The translations under genes and the position numbers were made by a program. The notes below the pieces were generated by a model. The model saw only the letters and a program-made list of their open reading frames with translations, ran no database searches and was not told the DNA's origin. Shown here piece after piece: positions 26,868 through 36,816 of a stretch of 64,000 nt of DNA. Numbering within the stretch: position 1 is the stretch's first letter; every line of letters starts with the position of its first letter. Source of the DNA: Devosia sp. (GTDB lineage Bacteria > Pseudomonadota > Alphaproteobacteria > Rhizobiales > Devosiaceae); the NCBI RefSeq assembly GCF_014860165.1, contig NZ_JACZKG010000086.1, forward strand, positions 62,001 to 126,000, given 5' to 3'.

Positions 26868-28847
26868 ATGATCACCAAACTCCTCATCGCCAACCGCGGC
26901 GAGATCGCCTGCCGCGTCATCAAAACGGCCCGCCGTATGGGCATCGCCACGGTCGCCGTCTATTCCGATGCCGACCGTGAGGCTCTGCATGTCCGCATGG
27001 CCGACGAGGCGGTCCATATCGGGCCGTCCCCGGCCAAGGACTCCTACCTCCAGATCGACAGGATCATCGCCGCCTGCCAGCAGACCGGCGCGCAGGCGGT
27101 CCACCCCGGCTATGGCTTTCTCTCGGAAAACCCCAAATTTGCCGAAGCGCTCGAAGCGGCCGGCATCATCTTCGTCGGCCCGCCGGTTGGGGCCATCGAG
27201 GCCATGGGCGACAAGATCACCTCCAAGAAACTGGCCGCGGCGGCGGGCGTCTCCACCGTTCCCGGCCATATGGGGCTGATCGACGACGCCGAGCATGCCG
27301 TCACCATCTCCCGCTCCATCGGCTATCCTGTGATGATCAAGGCCTCGGCCGGTGGCGGCGGCAAGGGCATGCGCATTGCCTGGAATGACGCTGAAGCGCG
27401 CGAAGGTTTCGAGCGCTCCAAGTCCGAGGCCGCCTCGTCCTTCGGCGATGATCGCATCTTCATCGAGAAATTTGTCACCGAGCCGCGCCATATCGAGATC
27501 CAGCTGATCGGCGATAGCCACGGCAACGTGCTCTATCTCAACGAGCGCGAATGCTCGATCCAGCGCCGCAACCAGAAGGTCATCGAGGAGGCGCCGTCGC
27601 CTTTCCTCGACGAGGCCACCCGCAGGGCCATGGGCGAACAGTCCGTCGCCCTGGCCAAGGCAGTCGGCTACACCAGCGCCGGCACGGTCGAATTCATCGT
27701 CGACAAGGATCGCAATTTCTACTTCCTTGAGATGAACACGCGCCTCCAGGTGGAGCATCCGGTGACCGAGCTGATTACCGGGCTCGATCTGGTCGAACTC
27801 ATGCTGCGCGCCGCCAATGGCGAGAAGCTGCCGCTGACGCAGGAACAGGTGCAGCGCAATGGCTGGGCCATCGAGTCCAGGCTCTATGCCGAGGACCCCT
27901 ATCGCAATTTCCTGCCCTCGACCGGCCGCCTGACCCGCTACCGGCCACCGGCCGAAAGCGCCATCGAAACGCTTGCCGTGCGCAATGATACCGGCGTGTT
28001 CGAAGGCGGCGAGATCTCCACCTTCTACGATCCGATGATCGCCAAGCTCTGCACCTGGGCGCCGACGCGGCTCGAAGCCATAGACGCCATGGCCGTGGCG
28101 CTGGACAGTTTCGAGGTCGAGGGCGTCGGCAATAACCTGCCCTTCCTCTCCACTGTCATGGATCAGGAGCGCTTCCGCGAAGGTCGGCTCACCACTGGCT
28201 ACATTGCGGAGGAATTTCCGGACGGCTTCCACGGCGCCGAACTCAGCGAACAGCACCGCTCCGACGTCATCGCCACAGCCGCCATCATGATGGCGCGCCG
28301 CGAGCAGCGCCGCACCGGCGCCGCGGCTGAAACGCACTGGCATGTGCAGGTGGGCGATGCGGCCACCTCCGTGGCGCTGCATCAGCAGGGAATGGAAACC
28401 ATCGTCGATCTGGGCTGGCACAGCCAGGCCGCGCATCTGCATTGGCTGCCCGGGGACAAGACGGCGCAGCTCGACTGGTCCGACGGCCGCAAGGTCGTGC
28501 TGAAGGTCACCCCGACGACGTCAGGCTTCCGCATCCGCTACCGTGGCGCCGATCTCAAGGTGCTGGTCCTCCGCCCCCATGTCGCGGCCCTGCTCAAGCA
28601 TATGCCGGTCAAGTTGCCGCCCGACATGAGCCGCTTCCTGCTCTGCCCCATGCCCGGGCAGGTGGTGCGTATCGATGTCGCGGAAGGTGATATCGTCGAG
28701 GACGGCCAGACGCTGGCCGTTGTCGAGGCGATGAAGATGGAAAACGTGCTCAAGGCCGAAAAGCGCGCGCGGGTGAGCAAGGTGTTCGCCGCGCCCGGCG
28801 CGGTGCTGGCGGTGGATGCGGTGATCCTCGAATTTGAGGCGGTGTGA
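26868..28847 (+). CDS. pccA: Propionyl-CoA carboxylase alpha chain (biotin carboxylase and carrier)
   Basis: 659 aa. An N-terminal biotin carboxylase domain ([18 protein letters not shown]-grasp loop [21 protein letters not shown]) precedes the PCC linker (BT) domain and a C-terminal biotinyl domain with the modified Lys in VVEAMKMEN. The stop overlaps the ATG of the mutase gene (TGATG). It pairs with the PccB protein. Confidence 0.95.
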   Translation: MITKLLIANRGEIACRVIKTARRMGIATVAVYSDADREALHVRMADEAVHIGPSPAKDSYLQIDRIIAACQQTGAQAVHPGYGFLSENPKFAEALEAAGIIFVGPPVGAIEAMGDKITSKKLAAAAGVSTVPGHMGLIDDAEHAVTISRSIGYPVMIKASAGGGGKGMRIAWNDAEAREGFERSKSEAASSFGDDRIFIEKFVTEPRHIEIQLIGDSHGNVLYLNERECSIQRRNQKVIEEAPSPFLDEATRRAMGEQSVALAKAVGYTSAGTVEFIVDKDRNFYFLEMNTRLQVEHPVTELITGLDLVELMLRAANGEKLPLTQEQVQRNGWAIESRLYAEDPYRNFLPSTGRLTRYRPPAESAIETLAVRNDTGVFEGGEISTFYDPMIAKLCTWAPTRLEAIDAMAVALDSFEVEGVGNNLPFLSTVMDQERFREGRLTTGYIAEEFPDGFHGAELSEQHRSDVIATAAIMMARREQRRTGAAAETHWHVQVGDAATSVALHQQGMETIVDLGWHSQAAHLHWLPGDKTAQLDWSDGRKVVLKVTPTTSGFRIRYRGADLKVLVLRPHVAALLKHMPVKLPPDMSRFLLCPMPGQVVRIDVAEGDIVEDGQTLAVVEAMKMENVLKAEKRARVSKVFAAPGAVLAVDAVILEFEAV

Positions 28848-30967
28848 TGTCCGATAAATCCGCGTTCGCCCACTGGGCCACCATCGCCCAGAAGGAACTT
28901 CGCGACACTCCGCTGTCGTCCCTCGACCGCGACTATGGCGGCATCCCGGTTAGGCCCGTCTACTTCGGCGAGAACTCCGAAATCCCCGGCCAGGAGCCAT
29001 TCACCCGCGGCGTCCGCGCCACCATGTACACCAACCGCCCCTGGACCATCCGCCAATATGCGGGTTTCTCGACGGCGCGGGAGTCCAACGCCTTCTATCG
29101 CCAGGCTTTGGAAAAGGGCCAGAAGGGCCTCTCCGTCGCCTTCGACCTCGCCACCCATCGCGGCTATGACAGCGATCATCCCCGCGTCGTAGGCGATGTC
29201 GGCAAGGCCGGTGTCGCCATCGATTCCGTCGAGGACATGAAGATCCTGTTCGACGGCATTCCGCTCGATCAGATGAGCGTCAGCATGACTATGAATGGCG
29301 CGGTGATCCCCGTGCTGGCCATGTTCATCGTGGCCGCCGAGGAGCAGGGCGTGCCCCAGGCCAAGCTCGAAGGGACCATCCAGAACGACATCCTCAAGGA
29401 GTTCATGGTCCGCAACACCTATATCTACCCGCCGGAACCCTCGATGCGCATCGTCGGCGACATCATCGCCCATACCGCGCGGCACATGCCCAAGTTCAAC
29501 TCGATCTCGATCTCGGGCTACCACATGCACGAGGCCGGGGCGACGGCAGTGCAGGAGCTGGCCTATACCCTGGCCGATGGCATGGAATATGTCCGCGCCG
29601 CGCAGGCGAGGGGCCTCGATATCGATGCCTTTGCCGGCCGCCTCAGCTTCTTTTTCGGCATCGGCATGAACTTCTTCCTCGAAGTCTCCAAGCTGCGCGC
29701 GGCGCGGCAGCTGTGGAGCGAGATCATGACCGGGCTGGGGGCCAGGGACCCGCGCTCCAAGATGCTGCGCACCCATTGCCAGACCTCGGGCGTGTCGCTG
29801 ACCGAGCAGGATCCGCACAACAATATCGTCCGCACCACCATCGAGGCCTTGGCGGCAACGCTGGGCGGCACGCAGTCGCTGCACACCAACAGCTTCGACG
29901 AAGCCATCGCCCTGCCGACCGAATTCTCCAGCCGCATCGCCCGCAATACCCAGCTCATCCTGCAGCATGAAAGCCGCATCACCGACGTGGTCGATCCGCT
30001 GGGAGGTTCCTACTATGTCGAGGCGCTGACCAGTCAACTGGTTCAGGAGGCCAAGCGCCTGATCGGCGAGGCCGAAATGGCCGGCGGCATGACCAAGGCG
30101 GTGCAAACGGGTGGCCCCAAGCTGGAAATCGAAAGGGCCGCGGCCCAGCGCCAGGCCCGGGTCGATCGCGGCGAGGATGTCATTGTCGGCGTCAACCGCT
30201 ACCGGCTCGATGTCGAGGACGCCATCGAGGTGCGCGATATCGACAATGCCAAGGTGCGCCTCGAACAGATGGCGCTGCTGCAACGTATCCGTTCGAGCCG
30301 CGACGAGGCCCGGTGCCAGTCCATGCTGTCGGCCTTGCGCGAATATGCGGCCAAGGATGAAGGGAACCTGCTCGAAGCCGCCATTGAAGCCGCCCGTGCC
30401 CGCGCCACGCTGGGGGAAATCTCACTGGCGATGGAGGATGTGTTCGGCCGCCATTCCGCGGTGACGCGCGTCATCTCGGGCGTCTATGCCGGGGGCTATG
30501 GCGACGATCCGGAATTCGCGGCGATCAGCGACCGCATCGCCGACTTCAAGCGCAGTCGTGGCCGGGCGCCCTCGATCTTCATCGCCAAGATGGGCCAGGA
30601 CGGGCATGATCGCGGTGCCAAGATCATCGCCTCGGCCTTTGCCGATCTGGGCTTTGCCGTCCATATGGGCGACCTGTTCGAGACGGCGCCCGAAGTCGCC
30701 GCCCATGTCGATGAACTCAAGGTCGATGCGGTCGGCGTCTCCTCGCTGGCCGCCGGCCACCGGACGCTGGTGCCCGAACTGATCCAGGCGCTGCGGGATC
30801 GCGATCTGGGCGAGGTCACCGTCATCGTCGGCGGCGTCATCCCCGAGCAGGACTATGAATTCCTGTTCGATTGCGGCGTCGCCGGCATTTTCGGCCCCGG
30901 CACCAACGTGCTGAGCGCAGCATTCTCTGTGTTGAGCCAGATCGAGGGAAGGCTGAGCAATCGATGA
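28847..30967 (+). CDS. scpA: Methylmalonyl-CoA mutase (B12-dependent)
   Basis: 706 aa single-chain mutase converting methylmalonyl-CoA to succinyl-CoA. The N-terminal TIM barrel ([37 protein letters not shown]) is followed by a C-terminal cobalamin domain with DxHxxG as [10 protein letters not shown], and a second barrel-closing segment. The ATG at 28847 is chosen over GTG 28844 because it overlaps the pccA stop and follows GAGG. It depends on adenosylcobalamin. cobS and cobT are elsewhere in the window. Confidence 0.95.
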   Translation: MSDKSAFAHWATIAQKELRDTPLSSLDRDYGGIPVRPVYFGENSEIPGQEPFTRGVRATMYTNRPWTIRQYAGFSTARESNAFYRQALEKGQKGLSVAFDLATHRGYDSDHPRVVGDVGKAGVAIDSVEDMKILFDGIPLDQMSVSMTMNGAVIPVLAMFIVAAEEQGVPQAKLEGTIQNDILKEFMVRNTYIYPPEPSMRIVGDIIAHTARHMPKFNSISISGYHMHEAGATAVQELAYTLADGMEYVRAAQARGLDIDAFAGRLSFFFGIGMNFFLEVSKLRAARQLWSEIMTGLGARDPRSKMLRTHCQTSGVSLTEQDPHNNIVRTTIEALAATLGGTQSLHTNSFDEAIALPTEFSSRIARNTQLILQHESRITDVVDPLGGSYYVEALTSQLVQEAKRLIGEAEMAGGMTKAVQTGGPKLEIERAAAQRQARVDRGEDVIVGVNRYRLDVEDAIEVRDIDNAKVRLEQMALLQRIRSSRDEARCQSMLSALREYAAKDEGNLLEAAIEAARARATLGEISLAMEDVFGRHSAVTRVISGVYAGGYGDDPEFAAISDRIADFKRSRGRAPSIFIAKMGQDGHDRGAKIIASAFADLGFAVHMGDLFETAPEVAAHVDELKVDAVGVSSLAAGHRTLVPELIQALRDRDLGEVTVIVGGVIPEQDYEFLFDCGVAGIFGPGTNVLSAAFSVLSQIEGRLSNR

Positions 30968-31010
30968 TGGTCTGGTGCGAGGGAGCGGGCAGCATGCCTG
31001 GGCGAGCGAC

Positions 31011-31418
31011 ATGATCGGCCGCCTCAACCACATCGCCATCGCGGTCCCGGACCTCGCTGCCGCAGCCGCGAAATATCGCGACCTGCTCGGTGCCCATGTC
31101 GGTCCCCCGCAGGCTCTGCCCGAGCACGGCGTCACCGTCGTCTTCATCGATACCGGCAATACCAAGGTCGAACTGCTCGAGCCGCTGGGCGAGGCCTCGC
31201 CCATATCGGCTTTCCTGGCCAAGAACCCTGCCGGAGGCATGCACCACATCTGCTTCGAGGTAGCCGACATCAGTGCCGCCGCCGCGACACTCACATCAGA
31301 CGGCGCGCGCGTGCTGGGCGACGGCACGCCCAGGACGGGCGCCCATGGCCTGCCGGTCCTGTTTCTCCACCCCAAGGATTTCGATGGCACGCTCATCGAG
31401 CTCGAAGAGAGCCGATAG
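31011..31418 (+). CDS. mce: Methylmalonyl-CoA epimerase
   Basis: 135 aa, vicinal oxygen chelate fold. Metal ligands are the His of LNHIAIAV near the N-terminus, the first His of MHHICFEV and the Glu of LIELEE at the C-terminus. It interconverts (S)- and (R)-methylmalonyl-CoA between PCC and the mutase. It sits 43 bases after the mutase gene and completes the propionyl-CoA route. Confidence 0.92.
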   Translation: MIGRLNHIAIAVPDLAAAAAKYRDLLGAHVGPPQALPEHGVTVVFIDTGNTKVELLEPLGEASPISAFLAKNPAGGMHHICFEVADISAAAATLTSDGARVLGDGTPRTGAHGLPVLFLHPKDFDGTLIELEESR

Positions 31419-31452
31419 AGGCGTAATACCGCCAGCTATGGTCCTGGCGCCG

Positions 31453-32526
31453 CTATGCCGCCAGGCCATTGGCAAGAAACAGGCTGGCACGGTCAGCCTG
31501 TGTCGCCAGGTGCAGCTCCTGGCCGGGCGCCACGTCGATATCTCCCGGCAAAGCAGCGATGATCTGTTGGCCGGAGCCAAGGACAACGGCGGCAAGCGTC
31601 TCATTGCCCAGCCGTTCCACCAGCACAACCCGGCCGGTTATGTCCTGTGCGCCGCCCACCGTCAGATGATGCGGTCGCATGCCGATGGTGACCTCATCGC
31701 CGACCTTTGCGGTCGCGTTGGCCCTGGGCAGGACGAGTTTTCCGATGTCAGCCGAACCTACGGTGACAGAAGTGGCATCGACCGCTTCGACACGAACCTT
31801 GAGGAAGTTCATCTTGGGCGAACCGATGAATCCCGCCACGAAGATGTTGGCCGGCCGATGATAGAGTTCGAGCGGCGAACCCACCTGCTGCACGATGCCG
31901 GCATTGAGCACGACGATCTTGTCGGCCAGCGTCATCGCCTCGACCTGGTCGTGTGTGACGTAGATCATCGTGGCGCCGAGATCGGCATGGAGCTTGGACA
32001 GCTCCATGCGCATGTCGACGCGCAGCGCCGCGTCGAGATTGGATAGCGGCTCATCGAACAGGAAGACACCCGGCTTGCGCACGATGGCCCGGCCGATAGC
32101 GACACGCTGCCGCTGCCCGCCCGAAAGCTGGCTGGGCCGACGCTCCAGCAGATGCTCCATCTGCAGGATGCGGGCGGCTTCGGCGACTTTTGCGTCCTTT
32201 TCCGCCTTGGGGGCGTTGGCGATGGTTAGGCCGAAGGCCAGGTTCTCGCGCACCGTCATATGCGGGAAAATGGCATAGCTCTGGAACACCATGGCAATGC
32301 TGCGATCCTTGGGCGGCAGGTCGTTGACCACCCGCTCCCCGATGGTCAGCGTACCGTCCGAAATATCCTCGAGCCCCGCGATCATGCGCAGCAAGGTGGA
32401 TTTGCCGCAGCCCGAGGGGCCGACAAACACGGTGAACTCACCATCGGCGATGTCGATATCGACACCCTTGATGATTTCGACGCCGCCATAGTTCTTCTTG
32501 ATGCCTGAAAGCGATACCCGTGCCAT
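31453..32526 (-). CDS. Sugar ABC transporter ATP-binding protein (UgpC/MsmX type)
   Basis: 357 aa ATPase of the third CUT1 system. Walker A GPSGCGKST, LSGGQRQRVAIGRA, VFLFDEPLSNLD and YVTHDQ are present, with a C-terminal TOBE domain. It is very similar to the ATPase at 4640-5719, which suggests duplication of the transporter sets. It is the last gene of the LacI-led operon and starts four bases after the glycosidase gene ends. Confidence 0.93.
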   Translation of the reverse strand: MARVSLSGIKKNYGGVEIIKGVDIDIADGEFTVFVGPSGCGKSTLLRMIAGLEDISDGTLTIGERVVNDLPPKDRSIAMVFQSYAIFPHMTVRENLAFGLTIANAPKAEKDAKVAEAARILQMEHLLERRPSQLSGGQRQRVAIGRAIVRKPGVFLFDEPLSNLDAALRVDMRMELSKLHADLGATMIYVTHDQVEAMTLADKIVVLNAGIVQQVGSPLELYHRPANIFVAGFIGSPKMNFLKVRVEAVDATSVTVGSADIGKLVLPRANATAKVGDEVTIGMRPHHLTVGGAQDITGRVVLVERLGNETLAAVVLGSGQQIIAALPGDIDVAPGQELHLATQADRASLFLANGLAA

Positions 32527-32530
32527 GGCT

Positions 32531-33523
32531 TTACTCCGCTGCCTTTGCGATAGGGACCACCGAGAGCAGGCCGTCGCTGCCGACGACGACGGCTTCGGGA
32601 TCCATGACGTAACCGCCGAAATCGGCCTTGCCATTGTCGGCAAAACCCAGGATGCGCAGGCCGTCCGCGGTCGGCACGATCCGCGCGGCATAGCGCCGGC
32701 AGGGTTCGGCGCCGTCGAAGAACGGCCCCGGCGCCACGGTCCAGGGCCCGCGTGGGCTGTCGGCAATCAGATAGTGGTTGCCGGTGACAGGGCTCTGCGG
32801 ATTGCTGGCCTTGTAGCTCTCGGACCAGTGGCTGCCCGAGGTGCAGAACAGGCAGTACCACTTGTCCCCGACGCTAAAGACCTGCGGCACCTCGAGCTGG
32901 CCGAAGCCGCCCGAAAACACCGGCGGTTGCAATGTCCAGGTCATCAAGTCCGGCGAGGTGGCAAAGCCGATGGCGCCGCCGCCATTGGGCTCGCTCACCC
33001 CGGGCACGCGGGCGGTGAAATACATCAGCCAACCCGATCCTGCCGGATCGCGCATCACCCAGGGGTCGCGCATGGCGCGGTCATGCCAGTGACCGGCCGC
33101 ATGGGCCGCCTCGTAGTGTCCGGCACTTGGTCCGACCAGGTCGAGGCAGAAGCCATCGCCGACGCGCTCCCAGTTGTGCAGATCGGTCGATGTCGCATGG
33201 CCGATGCGCTGGTAGAGGCCGTCCTCGGCGCGCGTCGAGCCAGTATAGAACAGGTGCCAGAGGCCGTCGTCGCCCTGCACCACCGAGCCTGTCCAGGTTG
33301 TGTAGTCATCCCAGGCCGGGCCGGAGCTGGGCTTGAGAATGGTGCCCAGATGCGTCCAGTTGACCAGGTCGTCGGAGACCGCGTGGCCCTGGGACACATT
33401 GAAGTGACGCAGGTCAGGATCGCCCAGGCTCTTGTCCGCCTGGAGGAAAAAGCCGTGCCAGCGGGTGCCGTCATGGGCATACCAGCTGTCCCAGATCCAC
33501 TTGTCTTTGAGTGCGATGACCAT
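32531..33523 (-). CDS. GH32-like five-bladed beta-propeller glycosidase
   Basis: 330 aa, a paralogue of the enzyme at 10091-11050. Catalytic positions align: D12 in WIWDSW, RDP at 152-154, E211 in LEVPQVF. Shared WTGSVV and FYTGS segments and a second RDP-like repeat (MRDPAG) are also seen. There is no signal peptide, so it should hydrolyse an imported oligosaccharide in the cytoplasm. It is embedded between the permease and ATPase genes of one operon, which ties it firmly to that transporter's substrate. Confidence 0.77.
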   Translation of the reverse strand: MVIALKDKWIWDSWYAHDGTRWHGFFLQADKSLGDPDLRHFNVSQGHAVSDDLVNWTHLGTILKPSSGPAWDDYTTWTGSVVQGDDGLWHLFYTGSTRAEDGLYQRIGHATSTDLHNWERVGDGFCLDLVGPSAGHYEAAHAAGHWHDRAMRDPWVMRDPAGSGWLMYFTARVPGVSEPNGGGAIGFATSPDLMTWTLQPPVFSGGFGQLEVPQVFSVGDKWYCLFCTSGSHWSESYKASNPQSPVTGNHYLIADSPRGPWTVAPGPFFDGAEPCRRYAARIVPTADGLRILGFADNGKADFGGYVMDPEAVVVGSDGLLSVVPIAKAAE

Positions 33524-33534
33524 AATGAACTCCG

Positions 33535-34413
33535 TCAGCCCTTGACGCCGGTCGAGGCGATCGAGGCAATGAATGCGCGTTGCAGGAACAGGTAGAAGGC
33601 CAGCACCGGAACGGTGATCAGCGAGAGATAGGCCATGATCTCGCCCCAGGCGCGGTTGAGCTGGAAGAAGTACTGCAGCCCCACCATCACCGGACGATAC
33701 CGCTCCTGCTGCACCACCATGAGCGGCCACAGATACTGGTTGTACATGGCGAGGAACTTGAGGATCGCCGCCGTGGCCAGGACGGGGCCGGCCAATGGCA
33801 TGACCACCCGGCGATAGATCTGCCACCAGCTGGCGCCTTCCACGCGCGCCGCCTCGATCAGTTCTCCCGGCAGATCCTTGAAATACTGCACGAACAGGAA
33901 AATCGTCAGGCCATCGGCGACGAAGGGGACGATCTGCACCTGGTAGGAATTGAGCCAGCCGCGGGTGACGCCTTCCAGCCCGATCCAGGGCAGGTTGGCC
34001 GAGATCAGCAGCAGCGGAATGGCGATGGTTTCGAACGGCACGATGAGGGTGGCAAGGATCAGCGTCAGCACCAGCTCGCGGCCGCGCCAGTCGACAAAGA
34101 CAAAGGCGAAGGCGGCCAGTGAGCAGACCACCAGCGAGAGCAGCACGGTCAGCCCGGTGACCAGCACCGAATTGAACACGAAAAGCCCCACCGGCGCGCG
34201 GCGGAAGGCCGCAAAATAATTGTCGAGTGAGATATCGCCCACCGGCAGGAAGGCGCGCAGGCTTTCGGTATCGGTCAGCAGTTGCTGGTCTGGCTTGAGG
34301 CTCGACATCAGCATGAAGATCAGTGGGAAAATGAAGATCACCGCGATCAGGACCAGCACCGCATAGCGCGCGGCGAGGCGCAGGCCGTGGTTGTCCGAGG
34401 TTATGGCGGCCAT
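33535..34413 (-). CDS. Sugar ABC transporter permease (MalG type)
   Basis: 292 aa with about six helices and an EAA loop (LIEAARVEGASWWQIYRRV). The ATG at 34413 overlaps the stop of the upstream permease (TGATG), so I prefer it to GTG 34416. Membrane subunit of the third CUT1 importer. Confidence 0.92.
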   Translation of the reverse strand: MAAITSDNHGLRLAARYAVLVLIAVIFIFPLIFMLMSSLKPDQQLLTDTESLRAFLPVGDISLDNYFAAFRRAPVGLFVFNSVLVTGLTVLLSLVVCSLAAFAFVFVDWRGRELVLTLILATLIVPFETIAIPLLLISANLPWIGLEGVTRGWLNSYQVQIVPFVADGLTIFLFVQYFKDLPGELIEAARVEGASWWQIYRRVVMPLAGPVLATAAILKFLAMYNQYLWPLMVVQQERYRPVMVGLQYFFQLNRAWGEIMAYLSLITVPVLAFYLFLQRAFIASIASTGVKG

Positions 34414-35486
34414 CACGTCTTCTCCCGGGTAAGCCAGCGTTGGATGAACGAGATCGAGAGCACGATGACGAACAGCACCACCGAGATGGTCGAACCGCCA
34501 GAAATGTCCTGCTTGCCATAGCCGCGTTCGACGGCCTGGAAGACGATGGTCTGAGTGGAGTCGAGCGGTCCGCCGCCGGTCATCACGTCGATCTGGCTGA
34601 ACAGCGAGAAGGCCTGCATGGTGATCACGATCAGCACCAGCACAGCAGTGTTGCGCAGCCCCGGCCAGGTGACATAGCGGAACGTCTGCCAGGGCGATGC
34701 GCCTTCGATGGCCGCGGCTTCGTAGAGGGTGGGGCTGATGGTCTGCAGGCCCGAAAGCCAGATCACCATATGGAAGCCCACCGCCTGCCAGATCGACATG
34801 GCAATGATCGAGCCCAGCGCCGTGCCGGGATTACCCAGCCAGTCGATGCGTGGGAATGCGCCAAAGGTGGCGGCCCCGAGCAGGTTGTTCAGCAGGCCGC
34901 TATTGCCGTCATAGATGAAGCGCCAGAGCAGCGACACCACGACGATCGAGACCACCACCGGCATGAAGTAGATGGCGCGGAACAGGTTGATGCCGCGCAG
35001 CTTCTGGTTGATCAGCAAGGCTAGGCCCAGCGCCAGACCACCCTGCACCGGCGCGACGATAAGCACGAAGATGACGGTATTGATCAGCGCCTTGAGGAAG
35101 ACAATGTCGCGACCCAGCACGAAGACGCGGTTCTCGCCAATGTCGAAACTGAACCATTCGCGCATGCCGTCATATTGCGGATACTGGTCATTGTTGCGCG
35201 TGAAGCTGCGCAGCGACGGATAGGCGAGAGCACCCGCATCGTCTCGAACCGCCGCCCCGGCCGCGTCGCGCTCCGGCTCCAGCGTCAGCACGCCCACGCC
35301 GAGCAACTGCTCGTAGTTGGCGAGCCCGACAAACTGTGTGGGATTGGGCGAAATCAGGCGCTGGTTGGTGAAGCTCAGCCCGATGGCGAAGATAAAGGGC
35401 AACACCACGAAGATCGCCATCAGCACGGCCGCGGGGCCAGCCATCGACCAGCCGACGCGATTTGAGCGGGTGAATTTGGAAGCCAT
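34413..35486 (-). CDS. Sugar ABC transporter permease (MalF type)
   Basis: 357 aa, longer than the average because of a periplasmic insertion of about 70 residues between helices 1 and 2. The EAA motif is LYEAAAIEGASPWQTF. It follows the binding-protein gene after a 70-base gap that contains a GC hairpin. It forms the channel with the next gene. Confidence 0.92.
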   Translation of the reverse strand: MASKFTRSNRVGWSMAGPAAVLMAIFVVLPFIFAIGLSFTNQRLISPNPTQFVGLANYEQLLGVGVLTLEPERDAAGAAVRDDAGALAYPSLRSFTRNNDQYPQYDGMREWFSFDIGENRVFVLGRDIVFLKALINTVIFVLIVAPVQGGLALGLALLINQKLRGINLFRAIYFMPVVVSIVVVSLLWRFIYDGNSGLLNNLLGAATFGAFPRIDWLGNPGTALGSIIAMSIWQAVGFHMVIWLSGLQTISPTLYEAAAIEGASPWQTFRYVTWPGLRNTAVLVLIVITMQAFSLFSQIDVMTGGGPLDSTQTIVFQAVERGYGKQDISGGSTISVVLFVIVLSISFIQRWLTREKT

Positions 35487-35510
35487 GATTGCCGCCTGTT
35501 TCGGTTATGG

Positions 35511-35532
35511 GACCCCGGCCGAAGCCGGGATC
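35511..35532 (-). other. Intercistronic hairpin after the binding-protein gene
   Basis: CCCGGC-CGAA-GCCGGG makes a six-base-pair GC stem with a four-base loop in the only sizeable gap of this operon (35487-35556). There is no U-run, so it is not a clean terminator. Such hairpins between binding-protein and permease genes commonly stabilise the upstream message so that more binding protein is made. Confidence 0.5.
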
Positions 35533-35556
35533 CCTCCAGGACCAGAGGGGTCTGCC

Positions 35557-36813
35557 CTAGAAGCCGTAATTGCCATTCTTTTCGATATCGGCATCGATCT
35601 CGTCGACGGCAGCATCCAGGGTCTCGCCGACGTCAGCGCCATTAGCGATGTCGGCGATAGCCTTCTCGAACACCTTGGCCGCGACGACGTAGCCGGGGGT
35701 TACCGGACGGACCAGCGCCTGCTTGGCCGACAGTTCGTAGAAGACCTCCATCGGGCCGTCAGCCGTGTAGTTGATAGAGGCGGCTGCCGAGGCCGGGGTG
35801 GGCGGGATCAGGCCGATGCCATCGGAGAAGGCCGTCAGATATTTGTCCTGCAGGGCGAACTCGATAAAGGCTGAAGCACCCTCAGGGTGTTCGGACTTTG
35901 CCGAGACGCCGAACTGCCAGGACGCGGCGCCGATCTTGGGGCCGTTGCCGAAATCGGGCGCCGGCAGGAAGATGGCGTCTTCGAACGCGCTCAGCGTGCC
36001 AAGCGCCGCCCAGTTGCCATTCCAGGAGAAGGCATACTTGCCATTGGCGAAGCCGGAATCGCGGTCGGCCGGGTCCTGCGCCAGTGGCGCGTAGCCCTCG
36101 GTGAACAGGCTCTGCCACCAGTTGCCGAATTCGATGGCAGCTTCGCCATTGAGGACGCCTTCGGCTGTTGTGTAGCTGGTGCGGTCGATGATATCGCCAC
36201 CAAAGCTCTGCAGGAAAGGCGAGAAGGCATAGGGGTACCATTCGCCCGTCCAGGCCATGCCCGGGTCGAAGGCAAATTCATATTTGCCCGAGGCCTTGGC
36301 GGCGTCCAGCGCGGCCATGAACTCGTCCTTGGTCCAGGGCTCGTCCACCGTCGGCGTCCGCAGCCCGAGTTCCTCGAGGATTGACTTGCGCGTGACGAGC
36401 GCCACCGCTGCGTCCCACAGGCCGATCGAGTACAGCTTGCCATCCCACATGCCCTTGGTACCGGGCAGGAATTCGGCGATTTTGGTTTCATCGATGGTGA
36501 GCGGCTGCATATAGCCCGACCAGGCCCAGTTCGGCATGACAGGCCCATCGACATCGAGGATGTCGGGCAGGTTGCCGGCCAGTGCACCAGCGACGACGCT
36601 GTCATTGTAGGCGGCCTGCGGGAAGCTCTCGAGCTTCACGGTCCAGTCGGCCTGGCTGCCGTTGAAGTCGCTGACGATCTGGTTGATGATCTTGGCTTCA
36701 ACTTCATTGCCGGCGCCGTGATACCACAGCGATAGTTCCGTCTGTGCCATTGCCGTACTGCTCAGCAGCGCGCTGCCCAGCAGCACCCCGGCTATAGTTG
36801 TGAATTTGCTCAT
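35557..36813 (-). CDS. Extracellular sugar-binding protein (CUT1)
   Basis: 418 aa with a Sec signal peptide (cleavage near AMA-QT at residue 23). Periplasmic MalE/UgpB-type binding protein of the third importer. Its GGAGG ribosome site lies inside the end of the LacI gene, whose stop is three bases upstream. It is therefore expressed from the same promoter as the regulator. Confidence 0.93.
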   Translation of the reverse strand: MSKFTTIAGVLLGSALLSSTAMAQTELSLWYHGAGNEVEAKIINQIVSDFNGSQADWTVKLESFPQAAYNDSVVAGALAGNLPDILDVDGPVMPNWAWSGYMQPLTIDETKIAEFLPGTKGMWDGKLYSIGLWDAAVALVTRKSILEELGLRTPTVDEPWTKDEFMAALDAAKASGKYEFAFDPGMAWTGEWYPYAFSPFLQSFGGDIIDRTSYTTAEGVLNGEAAIEFGNWWQSLFTEGYAPLAQDPADRDSGFANGKYAFSWNGNWAALGTLSAFEDAIFLPAPDFGNGPKIGAASWQFGVSAKSEHPEGASAFIEFALQDKYLTAFSDGIGLIPPTPASAAASINYTADGPMEVFYELSAKQALVRPVTPGYVVAAKVFEKAIADIANGADVGETLDAAVDEIDADIEKNGNYGF

Positions 36814-36816
36814 TCG

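Noticed and set aside
22323..30283. Very long antisense open frames (for example 22323-24149, 26691-28442 and 28538-30283 on the minus strand)
   Set aside because: They lie opposite clear, motif-bearing genes, have low-complexity His/Arg/Gly/Asp-rich translations, and arise from the GC-rich codon pattern.
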